Of a stretch of DNA of 64,000 bases, positions 44,153-54,514 are shown piece by piece. Source of the DNA: Roseibaca sp. Y0-43 (GTDB lineage: Bacteria > Pseudomonadota > Alphaproteobacteria > Rhodobacterales > Rhodobacteraceae); assembly GCF_020667835.1 (NCBI RefSeq), contig NZ_JAFMPR010000009.1, positions 1 to 64,000 of the forward strand, read 5' to 3'. The position numbers and the translations under genes are program-made. Numbering within the stretch: the first letter of the stretch is position 1; the number at the start of each line of letters is the position of its first letter. Under the pieces are notes generated by a model that saw only the letters and a list, made by a program, of their open reading frames with translations, was not told the origin of the DNA and searched no databases.

Positions 44153-45238
44153 TCAGCGCCTCCGCCAGATTTGACACGTATCCGCGCCAATGCGGTCGAA
44201 CCCCACAAGATCGAACTGAGGGGCATCGGCCAAGGCGGCCAGCCCAAGCGGCCCCATGCCGGGCAAGCCATCCGCGCCGATCACCTTGCCCGCGGTGAAC
44301 AGCACCAGTTCATCCACAAGCCCCGCGCGCAGCAGGCTTGCGGCCAGCGCCCCGCCGCCTTCGCAAAACACACGCGTGATCCCTTCACCCGCAAGCGCCG
44401 TCATAATCGCGTGCGGATCAAGATACCCCTCGGATACGGCACATCCCATCATCCGCGCGCCTGTTGCGGCCCATGCAGCGGGCACATCCAGCCCGTCGCC
44501 ATGCAGCACCCAAAGGGGCACATCACGCGCGGAACGGCCCAAGCGCCCGTTCGGGTCCAGATCCAGCCCGCGGCTGGCCACCACCCGCACGGGCTGCTGC
44601 GTCACGCCCAGATCGCGCACCGTCAGGTCCGGGTCATCGGCCCGCGCGGTGCCGCCGCCCACCAAAACCGCGTCGTGGCGCGCACGCAGCGCGTGAACGG
44701 CGCGCCGCGCCTCTGGCCCCGTGATCCAGCGGCTTTCGCCGCGTGCCGTCGCGATCCGCCCATCCAGCGTTTGCGCCAGCTTCAACGTAACCCAAGGCCG
44801 CCCTTCCGTCACACGCAGCAGGAAACCGGCATTGACCAGCGCCGCCGCGTCCGCCTCGACCCCTTCGTCGACCGCGACCCCGGCGGCGCGCAGCCGCGCA
44901 TGGCCTTGCCCTGCCACGCGGGGGTCAGGGTCGGTCAGCGCGGTCACAACCCGCGCCACGCCTGCCGCGATCAGCGCATCGCAGCAGGGCGGCGTGCGGC
45001 CATGATGGGCGCAAGGCTCCAGACTGACATAGACGGTCGCGCCCCGCGCGTCGCAGCGCGCGAGCGCCATGGCTTCGGCATGGGGCCGTCCACCCGGTTG
45101 GGTCCAACCGCGCGCCAGGATACGCCCATCGCGCACGATGACGCAGCCCACCGCCGGGTTCGGCCAGACCCGCCCCAGCCCGCGCGCCCCCAAGGCAATC
45201 GCCAGCCGCATGAAGCGGCGGTCTGCGCGGCTTGCCAA
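44153..45238 (-). CDS. ribD: Bifunctional riboflavin biosynthesis deaminase/reductase
   Basis: A 361-residue cytoplasmic enzyme with two domains. The N-terminal deaminase (about 1-145) has HAEAMALAR (His53, Glu55) and the zinc Cys in PCAHHGRTPPC (Cys76, Cys85). The C-terminal reductase (about 150-361) has RWITGPEARRAVHALRARHD, LVGGGTARADDPDLTVR and FCEGGGALAASLL. It performs the second and third steps from GTP to riboflavin. It starts three bases after the nrdR stop, a common alphaproteobacterial pair. Confidence 0.93.
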   Translation of the reverse strand: MASRADRRFMRLAIALGARGLGRVWPNPAVGCVIVRDGRILARGWTQPGGRPHAEAMALARCDARGATVYVSLEPCAHHGRTPPCCDALIAAGVARVVTALTDPDPRVAGQGHARLRAAGVAVDEGVEADAAALVNAGFLLRVTEGRPWVTLKLAQTLDGRIATARGESRWITGPEARRAVHALRARHDAVLVGGGTARADDPDLTVRDLGVTQQPVRVVASRGLDLDPNGRLGRSARDVPLWVLHGDGLDVPAAWAATGARMMGCAVSEGYLDPHAIMTALAGEGITRVFCEGGGALAASLLRAGLVDELVLFTAGKVIGADGLPGMGPLGLAALADAPQFDLVGFDRIGADTCQIWRRR

Positions 45239-45241
45239 GGG

Positions 45242-45712
45242 TTACTCCGTGTCTTGCTGCGACGGCCGCAATTCCGAGACGAACTTGTCGAAATCGTCAG
45301 CTTCCTGGAAATTCTTGTAGACCGAGGCGAAGCGCACATAGGCGACCGTGTCGATCCGCGCGAGCGTTTCCATCACGATCTCGCCGATCAGTTTGGACGG
45401 GATGTCGCTGTCGCCCACGGATTCCAACCGCCGCACGATGCCGCTGATCATCTGGTCCACGCGCTCATGCTCGATATTGCGCTTTTGCAGCGCGATGCGC
45501 ACCGAGCGTTCCAGCTTCTCGCGGTCAAAGGCCTCGCGCCGCCCGTTCGATTTCACCACGACCAGATCACGCAATTGCACGCGTTCATAAGTGGTGAAGC
45601 GCCCGCCACAGGCCGGGCAAAAACGGCGGCGACGGATCGCGCCATGGTCCTCTGCGGGACGGGAATCTTTCACTTGCGTGTCGGTATTGCCGCAAAAGGG
45701 ACAGCGCATCAA
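45242..45712 (-). CDS. nrdR: Transcriptional repressor NrdR
   Basis: A 156-residue regulator of ribonucleotide reductase genes. A zinc ribbon is formed by Cys4, Cys7, Cys32 and Cys35 ([20 protein letters not shown] and [19 protein letters not shown]), followed by an ATP-cone domain ([20 protein letters not shown]). It senses dATP/ATP and binds paired NrdR boxes. Its own leader has a short hairpin (CCTTGG/CCAAGG at 45731-45747) but no NrdR box that I can recognise. It sits upstream of ribD. Confidence 0.94.
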   Translation of the reverse strand: MMRCPFCGNTDTQVKDSRPAEDHGAIRRRRFCPACGGRFTTYERVQLRDLVVVKSNGRREAFDREKLERSVRIALQKRNIEHERVDQMISGIVRRLESVGDSDIPSKLIGEIVMETLARIDTVAYVRFASVYKNFQEADDFDKFVSELRPSQQDTE

Positions 45713-45827
45713 AAGCCTCGGGGGTTATTTCCTTGGTTGCCCCAAGGACTATACCCAACGCCAAGGCTTTGGGTAGCGCTTTGTCACGACCACCAGATCA
45801 TGCGCGCTGCCCTGTGGCATCGGGGAC

Positions 45828-46247
45828 TCAGCGCACCACGATCACGCGGGTCTGATCCATCCCCTCTTCGCGGACCATGTCGAACAGCACGCTGGCATTG
45901 GCCGGGTCAAGCCGCACGCAACCGGCAGAGGCCGGCCGCCCAAGGCGGCTGATCTGGTCGGTGCCGTGAATGGCATAATGCCCCGAGTAGAAAATCGCGA
46001 AGGGCATGGGCGCGTTGTTGTAGCGGCTGGAGCGGTGGTATTTCGACAAAAGCTGGGGCCGCCATGTGCCCGTGGGCGTGATCTTGCCCGCCCGCGCGGT
46101 CGAGACGGGCCATTCATGCACCAGCATCCCGTGATGATAGACATACATCCGCTGCTCGGAAATGCTGACACGGGCCACCACGCGATCCGCCAGCGCGCCC
46201 TGCGCCATGAAGATCAAGGCGACCAGCGCCCCCAAAATCTTGTGCAT
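45828..46247 (-). CDS. Periplasmic L,D-transpeptidase family protein
   Basis: A 139-residue protein with a signal peptide (MHKILGALVALIFMAQGALA-DR). The YkuD catalytic motif is HGTDQISRLGRPASAGCVRL, with the His, Ser and catalytic Cys in the usual order. Such enzymes make 3-3 crosslinks or attach lipoproteins to peptidoglycan in the periplasm. It is short and has no wall-binding domain. It is divergent from the SDR gene. Confidence 0.88.
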   Translation of the reverse strand: MHKILGALVALIFMAQGALADRVVARVSISEQRMYVYHHGMLVHEWPVSTARAGKITPTGTWRPQLLSKYHRSSRYNNAPMPFAIFYSGHYAIHGTDQISRLGRPASAGCVRLDPANASVLFDMVREEGMDQTRVIVVR

Positions 46248-46384
46248 GTCCTATCCCCCCGGAAAAACGATGCAAAACCGGGTCAGACCCGTTCGACAAT
46301 CTGGCCCGATGCGCCATGCCCGAGTCAAGCAGTCTTTGCCGATTATATCTTGAAAAGCAGGGGGCACGGTGTCATTTGCGCCGG

Positions 46385-47038
46385 ATGGAACAAAACAAAA
46401 TCGCACTTGTCACTGGCGCATCGCGGGGAATTGGCGCGGCGCTGTCCGAAGAACTGGCCGCGCGTGGCTGGCATATCGTGGCCGTCGCGCGCACGATGGG
46501 CGCGCTGGAAGAGCTGGACGACCGCATCAAGGCGCGCGGCGGGTCCGCCACGCTGGCCGCTATGGATGTGACGGTGGATGACGCCATGCGCCACCTGTGC
46601 CGCGATATTTACGACCGCTGGGGCAGCGTGGGGCTGTGGGTGCACAGCGCCATTCAAGCGCCGCCCCTGTCGCCTGCGGGGCACATCGCGATCAAGGAAT
46701 GGGACAAGGCCTTGGCGGTGAACGCGCGCGCGACGGGCGTGCTGATCCCGATGGTCGCGCCCTTGCTGGCGGCCAGCCCCGATAAGGGCACGGCGCTGTT
46801 TCTGGCCGACCCCGCCGCAGAGCAACGTTTCCATAGCTGCTATGGTGCAACCAAGCTGGCGCAGATGGCGCTGGCGCGGGCTTGGGCAGAGGAAAGCGTC
46901 AAGACCGGCCCGCGCGTGCTGATAGAGGCCTGCGCGCCCATGCCCACGGCCCTGCGCGCGCGCTTCCATCCGGGTGAAAACCGCGATGCGCTGACGCCCT
47001 GCGCGGCGGAAGCCACGCGACTGGCGGACCTACTTTAA
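46385..47038 (+). CDS. Short-chain dehydrogenase/reductase
   Basis: A 217-residue NAD(P)-binding protein from ATG 46385. The cofactor motif is TGASRGIG near residue 12, and the catalytic Tyr-x-x-x-Lys is YGATKLAQ. The usual NAG motif is replaced by VHSAIQAPPL. It is slightly shorter than classical SDRs (about 250), mostly at the C-terminus. The substrate is unknown. It overlaps the TerB stop by four bases, tail to tail. Confidence 0.82.
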   Translation: MEQNKIALVTGASRGIGAALSEELAARGWHIVAVARTMGALEELDDRIKARGGSATLAAMDVTVDDAMRHLCRDIYDRWGSVGLWVHSAIQAPPLSPAGHIAIKEWDKALAVNARATGVLIPMVAPLLAASPDKGTALFLADPAAEQRFHSCYGATKLAQMALARAWAEESVKTGPRVLIEACAPMPTALRARFHPGENRDALTPCAAEATRLADLL

Positions 47039-47445
47039 CCGACTTCTGCCTGCACCGCTTGGCGGGCAAGCGCAGAGTCACGGTCGGCCATGCCCAGCAG
47101 GTTGCTGGCCAGCCGCATAAAGCCGTCTTCCTCGAAGTCTCGCGTCTCGTCCGCCAGCACCACGCGCCACAGGTCTTGCAGGTAGGCCATGCGATCATCA
47201 TGCGGGATTTCATCCTTGATGATCTTGGTCAGATGCACCGTGTCGCCCGCGTTTTCCTCGAACACCTCGGCCTGCGGCAACAACTCTGCGCTGCCGTAGC
47301 GGCGGGTCAGGATGTCGCGGATCACGGCCACCTCTGCCGCTGCATACTCGCCATCTGTTCGCGCCACGCGCACCAAAAGTGCCGCGACGGCCACGCGGCC
47401 GTCGGGCTTGGGGGCTTCGGGTTTGCGAAACAGCCGTCCGATCAT
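47035..47445 (-). CDS. TerB family protein
   Basis: A 136-residue, all-helical protein of the TerB type. Acidic helix-loop patterns typical of the family are seen (VARTDGEYAAAEVAVIRDIL and ETRDFEEDGFMRLASNLLG). Family members are linked to tellurite resistance and to membrane stress in other bacteria; here there is no ter operon, so resistance should not be assumed. ATG 47445 overlaps the msrB stop (ATGA), so it is co-translated with msrB. Confidence 0.8.
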   Translation of the reverse strand: MIGRLFRKPEAPKPDGRVAVAALLVRVARTDGEYAAAEVAVIRDILTRRYGSAELLPQAEVFEENAGDTVHLTKIIKDEIPHDDRMAYLQDLWRVVLADETRDFEEDGFMRLASNLLGMADRDSALARQAVQAEVG

Positions 47446-47963
47446 GCCACGGGCACCGGGTGGCCTTCGACAACGCCGGTCTCATCCGGGGTAAAGGTCA
47501 GCGCCAAGCCGTTGATGCAATGGCGCATTCCGGTGGGCGCAGGCCCATCGCTGAAGATATGCCCCTGATGCCCGCCGCAATTGCTGCAATGCACCTCTGT
47601 GCGGACCATGAAGAAGCGGCGGTCCTCGCGCGTGCCCACGGCCCCGTCCATCGCCTGCCAGAAGCTGGGCCAGCCGGTGCCGCTGTCATATTTCGTGTCG
47701 GACCGATACAGCCCTTGCCCGCACCCGGCGCAATTATAAGTGCCCGCGCGCGATTCCTTCAAAAGCGGCGAGCGTTCGCCCATCAGCGCATTTGTGAAAG
47801 CGCGCTCGGTCGCTTCCTCGCGCAAGACGGCGAATTGCGCGGGCGTCAGGCGGGCGCGCCATTCGGCCTCTGTCAGCTTGAACGGAAAATCGCCTTCCGA
47901 TGCCGCGGCCTTTGCCCCGTAGAATGCAAGCCCGGTTGCAGCTAGAAATGTGCGTCTGTCCAT
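47442..47963 (-). CDS. msrB: Peptide-methionine (R)-S-oxide reductase, exported
   Basis: A 173-residue protein from ATG 47963 after GGAGGGG. The N-terminus MDRRTFLAATGLAFYGAKAA has a twin-arginine motif, so it is probably exported folded through Tat and repairs oxidised methionine in the periplasm. Zinc Cys pairs are CAGCGQ and CSNCGG; the catalytic Cys lies in MRHCINGLAL. GTGWPSFW is the family signature. It is followed by the coupled terB gene. Confidence 0.9.
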   Translation of the reverse strand: MDRRTFLAATGLAFYGAKAAASEGDFPFKLTEAEWRARLTPAQFAVLREEATERAFTNALMGERSPLLKESRAGTYNCAGCGQGLYRSDTKYDSGTGWPSFWQAMDGAVGTREDRRFFMVRTEVHCSNCGGHQGHIFSDGPAPTGMRHCINGLALTFTPDETGVVEGHPVPVA

Positions 47964-48085
47964 CTTCCCCTCCAGTCTTGGGTTCCTGACCATATTACGC
48001 AAGAAACACGCGTCTTGTTTCATCATATAGGTCAGGATACCGAGAATCCTTCTACAACCCCGCGTGATCTGCCATTGTAGCGCCC

Positions 48086-49969
48086 ATGAGTCTGCCCCCC
48101 GGTTTTCTGGATGAACTGCGTAATCGAGTGTCGATCTCGTCCATTGTCGGGCGCAAGGTCATCTGGGACATGCGCAAATCCAACCAGGCCAAGGGCGATT
48201 TCTGGGCACCCTGCCCGTTTCACCAGGAAAAGACCGCGTCCTTTCATGTCGATGATCGCAAAGGGTTTTACTACTGTTTCGGCTGCCACGCCAAGGGCGA
48301 TGCGCTGACCTTCCTGCGCGAGAGCGAAAACATGTCCTTCATGGAAGCGGTCGAGCTGATGGCGCGCGAGGCAGGGCTGCCCATGCCCGAACGCGACCCG
48401 CGCGCGGCGGAAAAAGCCGACCGCCTGTCGGAACTGGCCGAAGTGACCGAAGCGGCGGTGCGGTTTTTCCGAATGCAGCTGAACACCTCTGCGGCGGCGG
48501 GCGCGCGCGACTACCTGAAAGGCCGCGCGCTGGCGCAATCGGCGCTGGACCGGTTCGAAATCGGCTTTGCGCCCGATGCACGACAAGCCCTTTGGTCGGC
48601 TCTGACCGGCGCAGGCATTGCGGGCGACAAGATCATCGAAGCGGGGCTTTGTGCAAAGCCCGACGATGGCAGCGCGCCCTATGACCGGATGCGCGGGCGC
48701 ATCATCTACCCCATCCGCGACGGTCGCGGGCGCTGCATCGGCTTTGGCGGGCGGGCGCTCAGTGCGACGGCGCGGGCGAAATACCTCAACTCGCCAGAGA
48801 CGCCTTTGTTCGACAAGGGCCGCGCGCTTTACAACCTTGGCCCTGCCCGCAGCGCTTGCGGCAAGGGCCAGCCCTTGATCGTGGCCGAAGGCTACATGGA
48901 CGTGATCGCGCTGGTCGAGGCCGGGTTCGAAGGTGCGGTCGCCCCGCTTGGCACCGCGATCACCGAAGACCAGCTGCGCCTGATGTGGCGCGTCGCCCCA
49001 GAGCCGATCATCGCGCTGGATGGCGACACGGCGGGCCTGCGCGCGGGCTTTCGGCTGATCGACCTTGCGCTGCCGCTGCTGGGTCCAGAGCAATCGCTGC
49101 GCTTTTGCCTGCTGCCCGAAAAGATGGACCCGGACGACATTCTGCGCCAAGGCGGGCCCGCCGCCATGGGCAAGCTGATCGAAGAAGCAGTGCCCCTTGT
49201 GCAATTGCTGTGGCGGCGCGAAACCGAGGGGCAGGTCTTCGACAGCCCGGAGCGGCGCGCAGCGCTGGACAAACGGCTGCGCATGGCGCTGTCCAAGATC
49301 GCCGATCCCGGCCTGCGCGGGCATTATACCGATGAAATCAAACGCTTGCGGGCCGAGTTTCTGCGCCCGCCCGCCCGCGGTTTCACCCCGCGCGGCGCGC
49401 GCAACGCCGCCCCGGTCAAACCGCTGACCGCCACCCGCAGCACCCGGCTGGCCAGCGCCCCCGATGACGCGATTGCCGAGGCGATGCGCGAAGAGCTGAT
49501 CGTCGCGACCCTGATCTGCCACCCCGCGCTGCTGCCCGAATTCGAAGGCGATCTGGAACGCCTGACCTGCCGCGACCCCGCCCTCTCGCAGCTTTGCGCC
49601 GCACTTCTGGCAGGCGACCGGCCCGACGGCGCGCAGGCCGACGCGCTGCTGTCGCTGCCGCATGTCGCCATCGCGCCCCCGGTGCGCGGGGCGGACCCGG
49701 ACTTGGCGCGCCTGTGTCTGCGCGACGAATTCGCCAAGCATTTCGCGCGCGGCGGCGTGGAAGCAGAGTTGCGCGAGGTGGTCGAGGATCTGGACGATCT
49801 GGCCGATGAAAGCGTGACCTACCGTCTGGCCCGCGCCACCGCCGCACGAAACGAATCAGAGCGGTCGCGCCTGAGTGATTCGACCGATCTGGGCGAGGAT
49901 CGCGCGGCGCTTTCCAACGAATTGCAGCGCTTGATCGAATCGGAAATCTGGGTGAAACGGAAAAAGTGA
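48086..49969 (+). CDS. dnaG: DNA primase
   Basis: A 627-residue primase that lays RNA primers at replication forks. The N-terminal zinc domain has Cys43, His46, Cys64 and Cys67 (CPFHQEKTASFH and YYCFGCHAKGD). The TOPRIM catalytic core contains IVAEGYMDVIAL and LDGDTAGLRAG. The C-terminal part binds helicase. Length is usual. It is followed by rpoD after 158 bases, the classic primase-sigma pair; rpsU is not in front of it here, as in other alphaproteobacteria. Confidence 0.95.
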   Translation: MSLPPGFLDELRNRVSISSIVGRKVIWDMRKSNQAKGDFWAPCPFHQEKTASFHVDDRKGFYYCFGCHAKGDALTFLRESENMSFMEAVELMAREAGLPMPERDPRAAEKADRLSELAEVTEAAVRFFRMQLNTSAAAGARDYLKGRALAQSALDRFEIGFAPDARQALWSALTGAGIAGDKIIEAGLCAKPDDGSAPYDRMRGRIIYPIRDGRGRCIGFGGRALSATARAKYLNSPETPLFDKGRALYNLGPARSACGKGQPLIVAEGYMDVIALVEAGFEGAVAPLGTAITEDQLRLMWRVAPEPIIALDGDTAGLRAGFRLIDLALPLLGPEQSLRFCLLPEKMDPDDILRQGGPAAMGKLIEEAVPLVQLLWRRETEGQVFDSPERRAALDKRLRMALSKIADPGLRGHYTDEIKRLRAEFLRPPARGFTPRGARNAAPVKPLTATRSTRLASAPDDAIAEAMREELIVATLICHPALLPEFEGDLERLTCRDPALSQLCAALLAGDRPDGAQADALLSLPHVAIAPPVRGADPDLARLCLRDEFAKHFARGGVEAELREVVEDLDDLADESVTYRLARATAARNESERSRLSDSTDLGEDRAALSNELQRLIESEIWVKRKK

Positions 49970-50074
49970 CCGATTCGTAACGATAGCGGTGGCATTAACG
50001 ACCAAATATGCACACCCTAACTGGAAAATCCGGCAATCTGCCCCTAAATCATACCCAGCACCGATGCGCGTTCA

Positions 50075-50094
50075 CCCGATTCGTCTGAATCGGG
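50075..50094. promoter_or_regulatory. Perfect inverted repeat upstream of rpoD
   Basis: CCCGATTC and GAATCGGG flank the tetraloop GTCT, 33 bases before the rpoD start. It is not followed by T, so it may be a weak dnaG terminator, a leader hairpin or an operator. The other 130 bases of this gap show no clear promoter. Confidence 0.4.
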
Positions 50095-50127
50095 GCGGGT
50101 ATCTTCGCAATTTACTTGGGAGCTTCC

Positions 50128-52119
<1,992 letters not shown>

Positions 52120-52156
52120 CAGGGTGCGGTTGCCTTGCAGCCGCGCCAAGACTTCG

Positions 52157-52189
52157 GACGCGTGCCCCAAAGGCGCGCGTCTTTTGTTT
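52157..52189 (+). terminator. Terminator of rpoD
   Basis: GACGCGTGCC and GGCGCGCGTC form a 10-bp stem (one G-U) with loop CCAAA, followed by TTTTGTTTT. It lies 38 bases after the rpoD stop. Confidence 0.9.
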
Positions 52190-52204
52190 TGGCGATGTGG
52201 CCTG

Positions 52205-53164
52205 TCACAAGATCAGCCGCGCCGAAGTCAGCCGTTCTGTCACCAAGGCCAGCCAATCCCCCCGCGTGGTCGTCAGTTTCGCGCGATAGGCTTGCCATTC
52301 CTGCGCCAATGTCGCCAGCAGATCGGCATCTGCGGCCACCTTTTCGACCACGCACCAGCGGTTCCATTCATAGGCGAGCGACCAATCCGCCTCGTCCAGC
52401 CGGGTTTCGGGCAAGCGGTAGTGAAAGGTCGGGCGCCCGCCTTTCAACTGGTCCTCGGGCACATCCGCGAGCGTGTCAGGGCAGGCGTCTTGCAACAGCG
52501 GCAGCAGGTCCAGCCCGTAGCCACGCGAGGGTGCCATTTGGGCATAAGCCCGCCCCAGATCGGCAAGCGACCAGTCCTCGGCCAAGGCCAGCGCATCGAC
52601 CAAGGGGCGGGGCCACGGATCGACGAAGGGCAGCACCCGGCGCGCGGGGTCCAGCGGGTCGGACGCGCGCAGCCAATCCTCCAGCAACGCGAAGGCGCGG
52701 GCAATCGCCACGGTCGCCGCGTCATCGGGGCGTTCGGGGTTCAGATGCACGCCAAAGCCATAGGCGAAATGCGCGCGCGATCCTTCGGCCCCGGCAGCGG
52801 CCAGCCTAGACAACAACGCCTCGACCTGCGGCAGATCGGCTTGGGCCATGGGCGCGGTGACAATCTCGACCGGGACCAGATCGCCCAAGATCCCCGCCGC
52901 CATATCTTCGGCCCATGCGTTTTTAAGGGTAATGTCGAGTTCGATCTTCACACGGCCAAACCGCCCATCCGCCACCACCAGATCGCGCGGCCCGTCCCGC
53001 GTGACCGTGCCGCCCCATTCGGCACGCACGATCTCGGCCGCCTGTTCGGGCGAGAGGCCCGCGAATTCCACCTCTATGCCCGTTTTGCGCCCCGCACTTG
53101 ACCCGGCATGGTCGGGCAAGGGCAGAAAACGGTCGCGGGGCAAGGCGGAATGCAGCGGGTCCAT
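52205..53164 (-). CDS. Amidoligase family enzyme
   Basis: A 319-residue protein from ATG 53164 with GAGGA seven bases upstream. It fits the putative amidoligase (COOH-NH2 ligase) family with a glutamine-synthetase-like fold. The core starts GRKTGIEVEFAGLSPEQAAE, where Glu residues would bind Mg-ATP, and continues FGRVKIELD, PVEIVTAPM and GFGVHLNPE. Family members are thought to form amide or gamma-glutamyl bonds on peptides or small molecules. The gamma-glutamylcyclotransferase-like gene two bases upstream supports a small gamma-glutamyl pathway. The product is unknown. Confidence 0.78.
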   Translation of the reverse strand: MDPLHSALPRDRFLPLPDHAGSSAGRKTGIEVEFAGLSPEQAAEIVRAEWGGTVTRDGPRDLVVADGRFGRVKIELDITLKNAWAEDMAAGILGDLVPVEIVTAPMAQADLPQVEALLSRLAAAGAEGSRAHFAYGFGVHLNPERPDDAATVAIARAFALLEDWLRASDPLDPARRVLPFVDPWPRPLVDALALAEDWSLADLGRAYAQMAPSRGYGLDLLPLLQDACPDTLADVPEDQLKGGRPTFHYRLPETRLDEADWSLAYEWNRWCVVEKVAADADLLATLAQEWQAYRAKLTTTRGDWLALVTERLTSARLIL

Positions 53165-53166
53165 AA

Positions 53167-53595
53167 TTAATCCTCGACCGCTTCCAGCCCTTGGGTGCCG
53201 ATCAGGCGGTAAACCCACGCGCTGGAGCCGTCTTCCAACATCATCAGATCGCGCCGGTAGCGTCGGCCCGTGCGCTCGTATCGGTCAAGGCGTAGCATTT
53301 CCTGTGGCGAGACCGTAAAGACAACGCCGTCCAAGACCATATCCGGCCCTTCGACGATATTGCGCCCGGCCCCGCGCCGCCAGCCCCGTAGGCGCGCGGG
53401 TTCCGCAGGTACCCACCGCCCGACCACAACCAGCCGCACCAAGGGGTTGGTCAGCGTGGCAAATCCGAACACCCGCGCGGGGCCATCCGGGAGCGCGGGC
53501 GTCGCGGCATCGGTGGGCGGCAGGTAGAACGGAGCGCGGGTGACAGCATACCACAGCGCCGCCAGCACGGTCAGGGCAATCAGGGTCAATTTCAT
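53167..53595 (-). CDS. Membrane-anchored gamma-glutamylcyclotransferase (AIG2)-like protein
   Basis: A 142-residue protein from ATG 53595. One N-terminal membrane anchor or signal (MKLTLIALTVLAALWYAVTR) precedes an AIG2-like fold: RVFGFATLTNPLVRLVVVG, where most family members have YGTL/YGSN, then LDGVVFTVSPQEMLRLDRYE with the conserved Glu. The fold cyclises or cleaves gamma-glutamyl groups. It should act at the membrane, probably on the periplasmic side, yet the neighbouring amidoligase has no signal, so the link is unclear. It ends two bases before that gene. Confidence 0.72.
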   Translation of the reverse strand: MKLTLIALTVLAALWYAVTRAPFYLPPTDAATPALPDGPARVFGFATLTNPLVRLVVVGRWVPAEPARLRGWRRGAGRNIVEGPDMVLDGVVFTVSPQEMLRLDRYERTGRRYRRDLMMLEDGSSAWVYRLIGTQGLEAVED

Positions 53596-53626
53596 CCCCC
53601 TCAAACTGGCACGGGGCGCGTGGCGG

Positions 53627-54514
53627 TCAAGCCTGCGCCGCGCGGCGGCGGCGCAGCACTTCAGAGATATAGAGCGCCATCGCCGCCCAGATCATGGGAA
53701 AGGCGATCAGGCGCGCACCCTCGAACGGTTCCTTGAAGGCCAGAACCGAGATCAGGAAAATGATCGTCGGGATCGAATAGCCCGCGATGGCGATGGTCGA
53801 CAGCCGCAACCCCTTGGCCCCGTTTGCATACAGGATCAGCGGCACGGCGGTGATGAATCCGCAGCCCAAAAGCAGCGCCCAGTCGAGCGCCCCGGCACGG
53901 GCCGCGAAAAGCTGCCCCTGCCCCGCTTGCCACGCCATGAAACCCAGCGCGAAGGGCAAAAGGATCAGCGCTTCCAGCGCGAAGCCCTGGTTCGGGCCGA
54001 TGGGCAAGGCACGCTTGAAAAACGCGTAGCCGCCCCAGGAAAAGACCAGCACCAGCGCGCCCATGGGCAGGCTGCCCGCCTCGATTGTCAGGACCAGCAC
54101 GGCGGCGATGGCAAGGCCCACCGCCCCCCATTGCCGCGCGCTCAGCCGCTCGCCCAAGAAGATCGCACCCAGAAAGACGCTGAAGATGGGGTTGATGTAA
54201 TAGCCAAGGGCCGCGTCCATCGCCTGCCCCGACTGGATCAACCACACATAGGTGCCCCAGTTGAGAGAGATCAGCGCCGCCGTCACCATGGCCATGCCCA
54301 ACATGCGCGGCGTGCGGATGGCCATGCGCAAATCCGCCGTGCGCCCAAGCCACAACAGCCAGCCCAAGGCCACGGGCACGGCCCAGACCACGCGATGGGC
54401 GACCACTTCCGGCGTGGGCACATGGCCCAGCGCGCGAAAGTAGAAGGGCAAGATGCCCCAGATCGCGAATGCGCCCAGCGCGAAGGCAAAGCCGCGCGGT
54501 GTGTCTTCGTTCAT
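53627..54514 (-). CDS. rarD: RarD-type EamA family transporter
   Basis: A 295-residue inner-membrane protein with about ten helices in two EamA repeats. RarD-like marks are [52 protein letters not shown] and [20 protein letters not shown]. RarD was linked to chloramphenicol tolerance, but its substrate is not known. ATG 54514 overlaps the murD stop by four bases, so it has become the distal gene of the cell-wall cluster. Confidence 0.85.
   Translation of the reverse strand: MNEDTPRGFAFALGAFAIWGILPFYFRALGHVPTPEVVAHRVVWAVPVALGWLLWLGRTADLRMAIRTPRMLGMAMVTAALISLNWGTYVWLIQSGQAMDAALGYYINPIFSVFLGAIFLGERLSARQWGAVGLAIAAVLVLTIEAGSLPMGALVLVFSWGGYAFFKRALPIGPNQGFALEALILLPFALGFMAWQAGQGQLFAARAGALDWALLLGCGFITAVPLILYANGAKGLRLSTIAIAGYSIPTIIFLISVLAFKEPFEGARLIAFPMIWAAMALYISEVLRRRRAAQA

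Noticed and set aside
47035-47445. Tellurite resistance determinant
   Set aside because: Only a TerB-like domain is present; no other ter genes lie nearby, so resistance cannot be claimed.
48032-49741. A 569-codon open frame on the minus strand opposite dnaG
   Set aside because: It lies wholly opposite a secure primase gene, has no recognisable motif and a composition typical of antisense frames in high-GC DNA.
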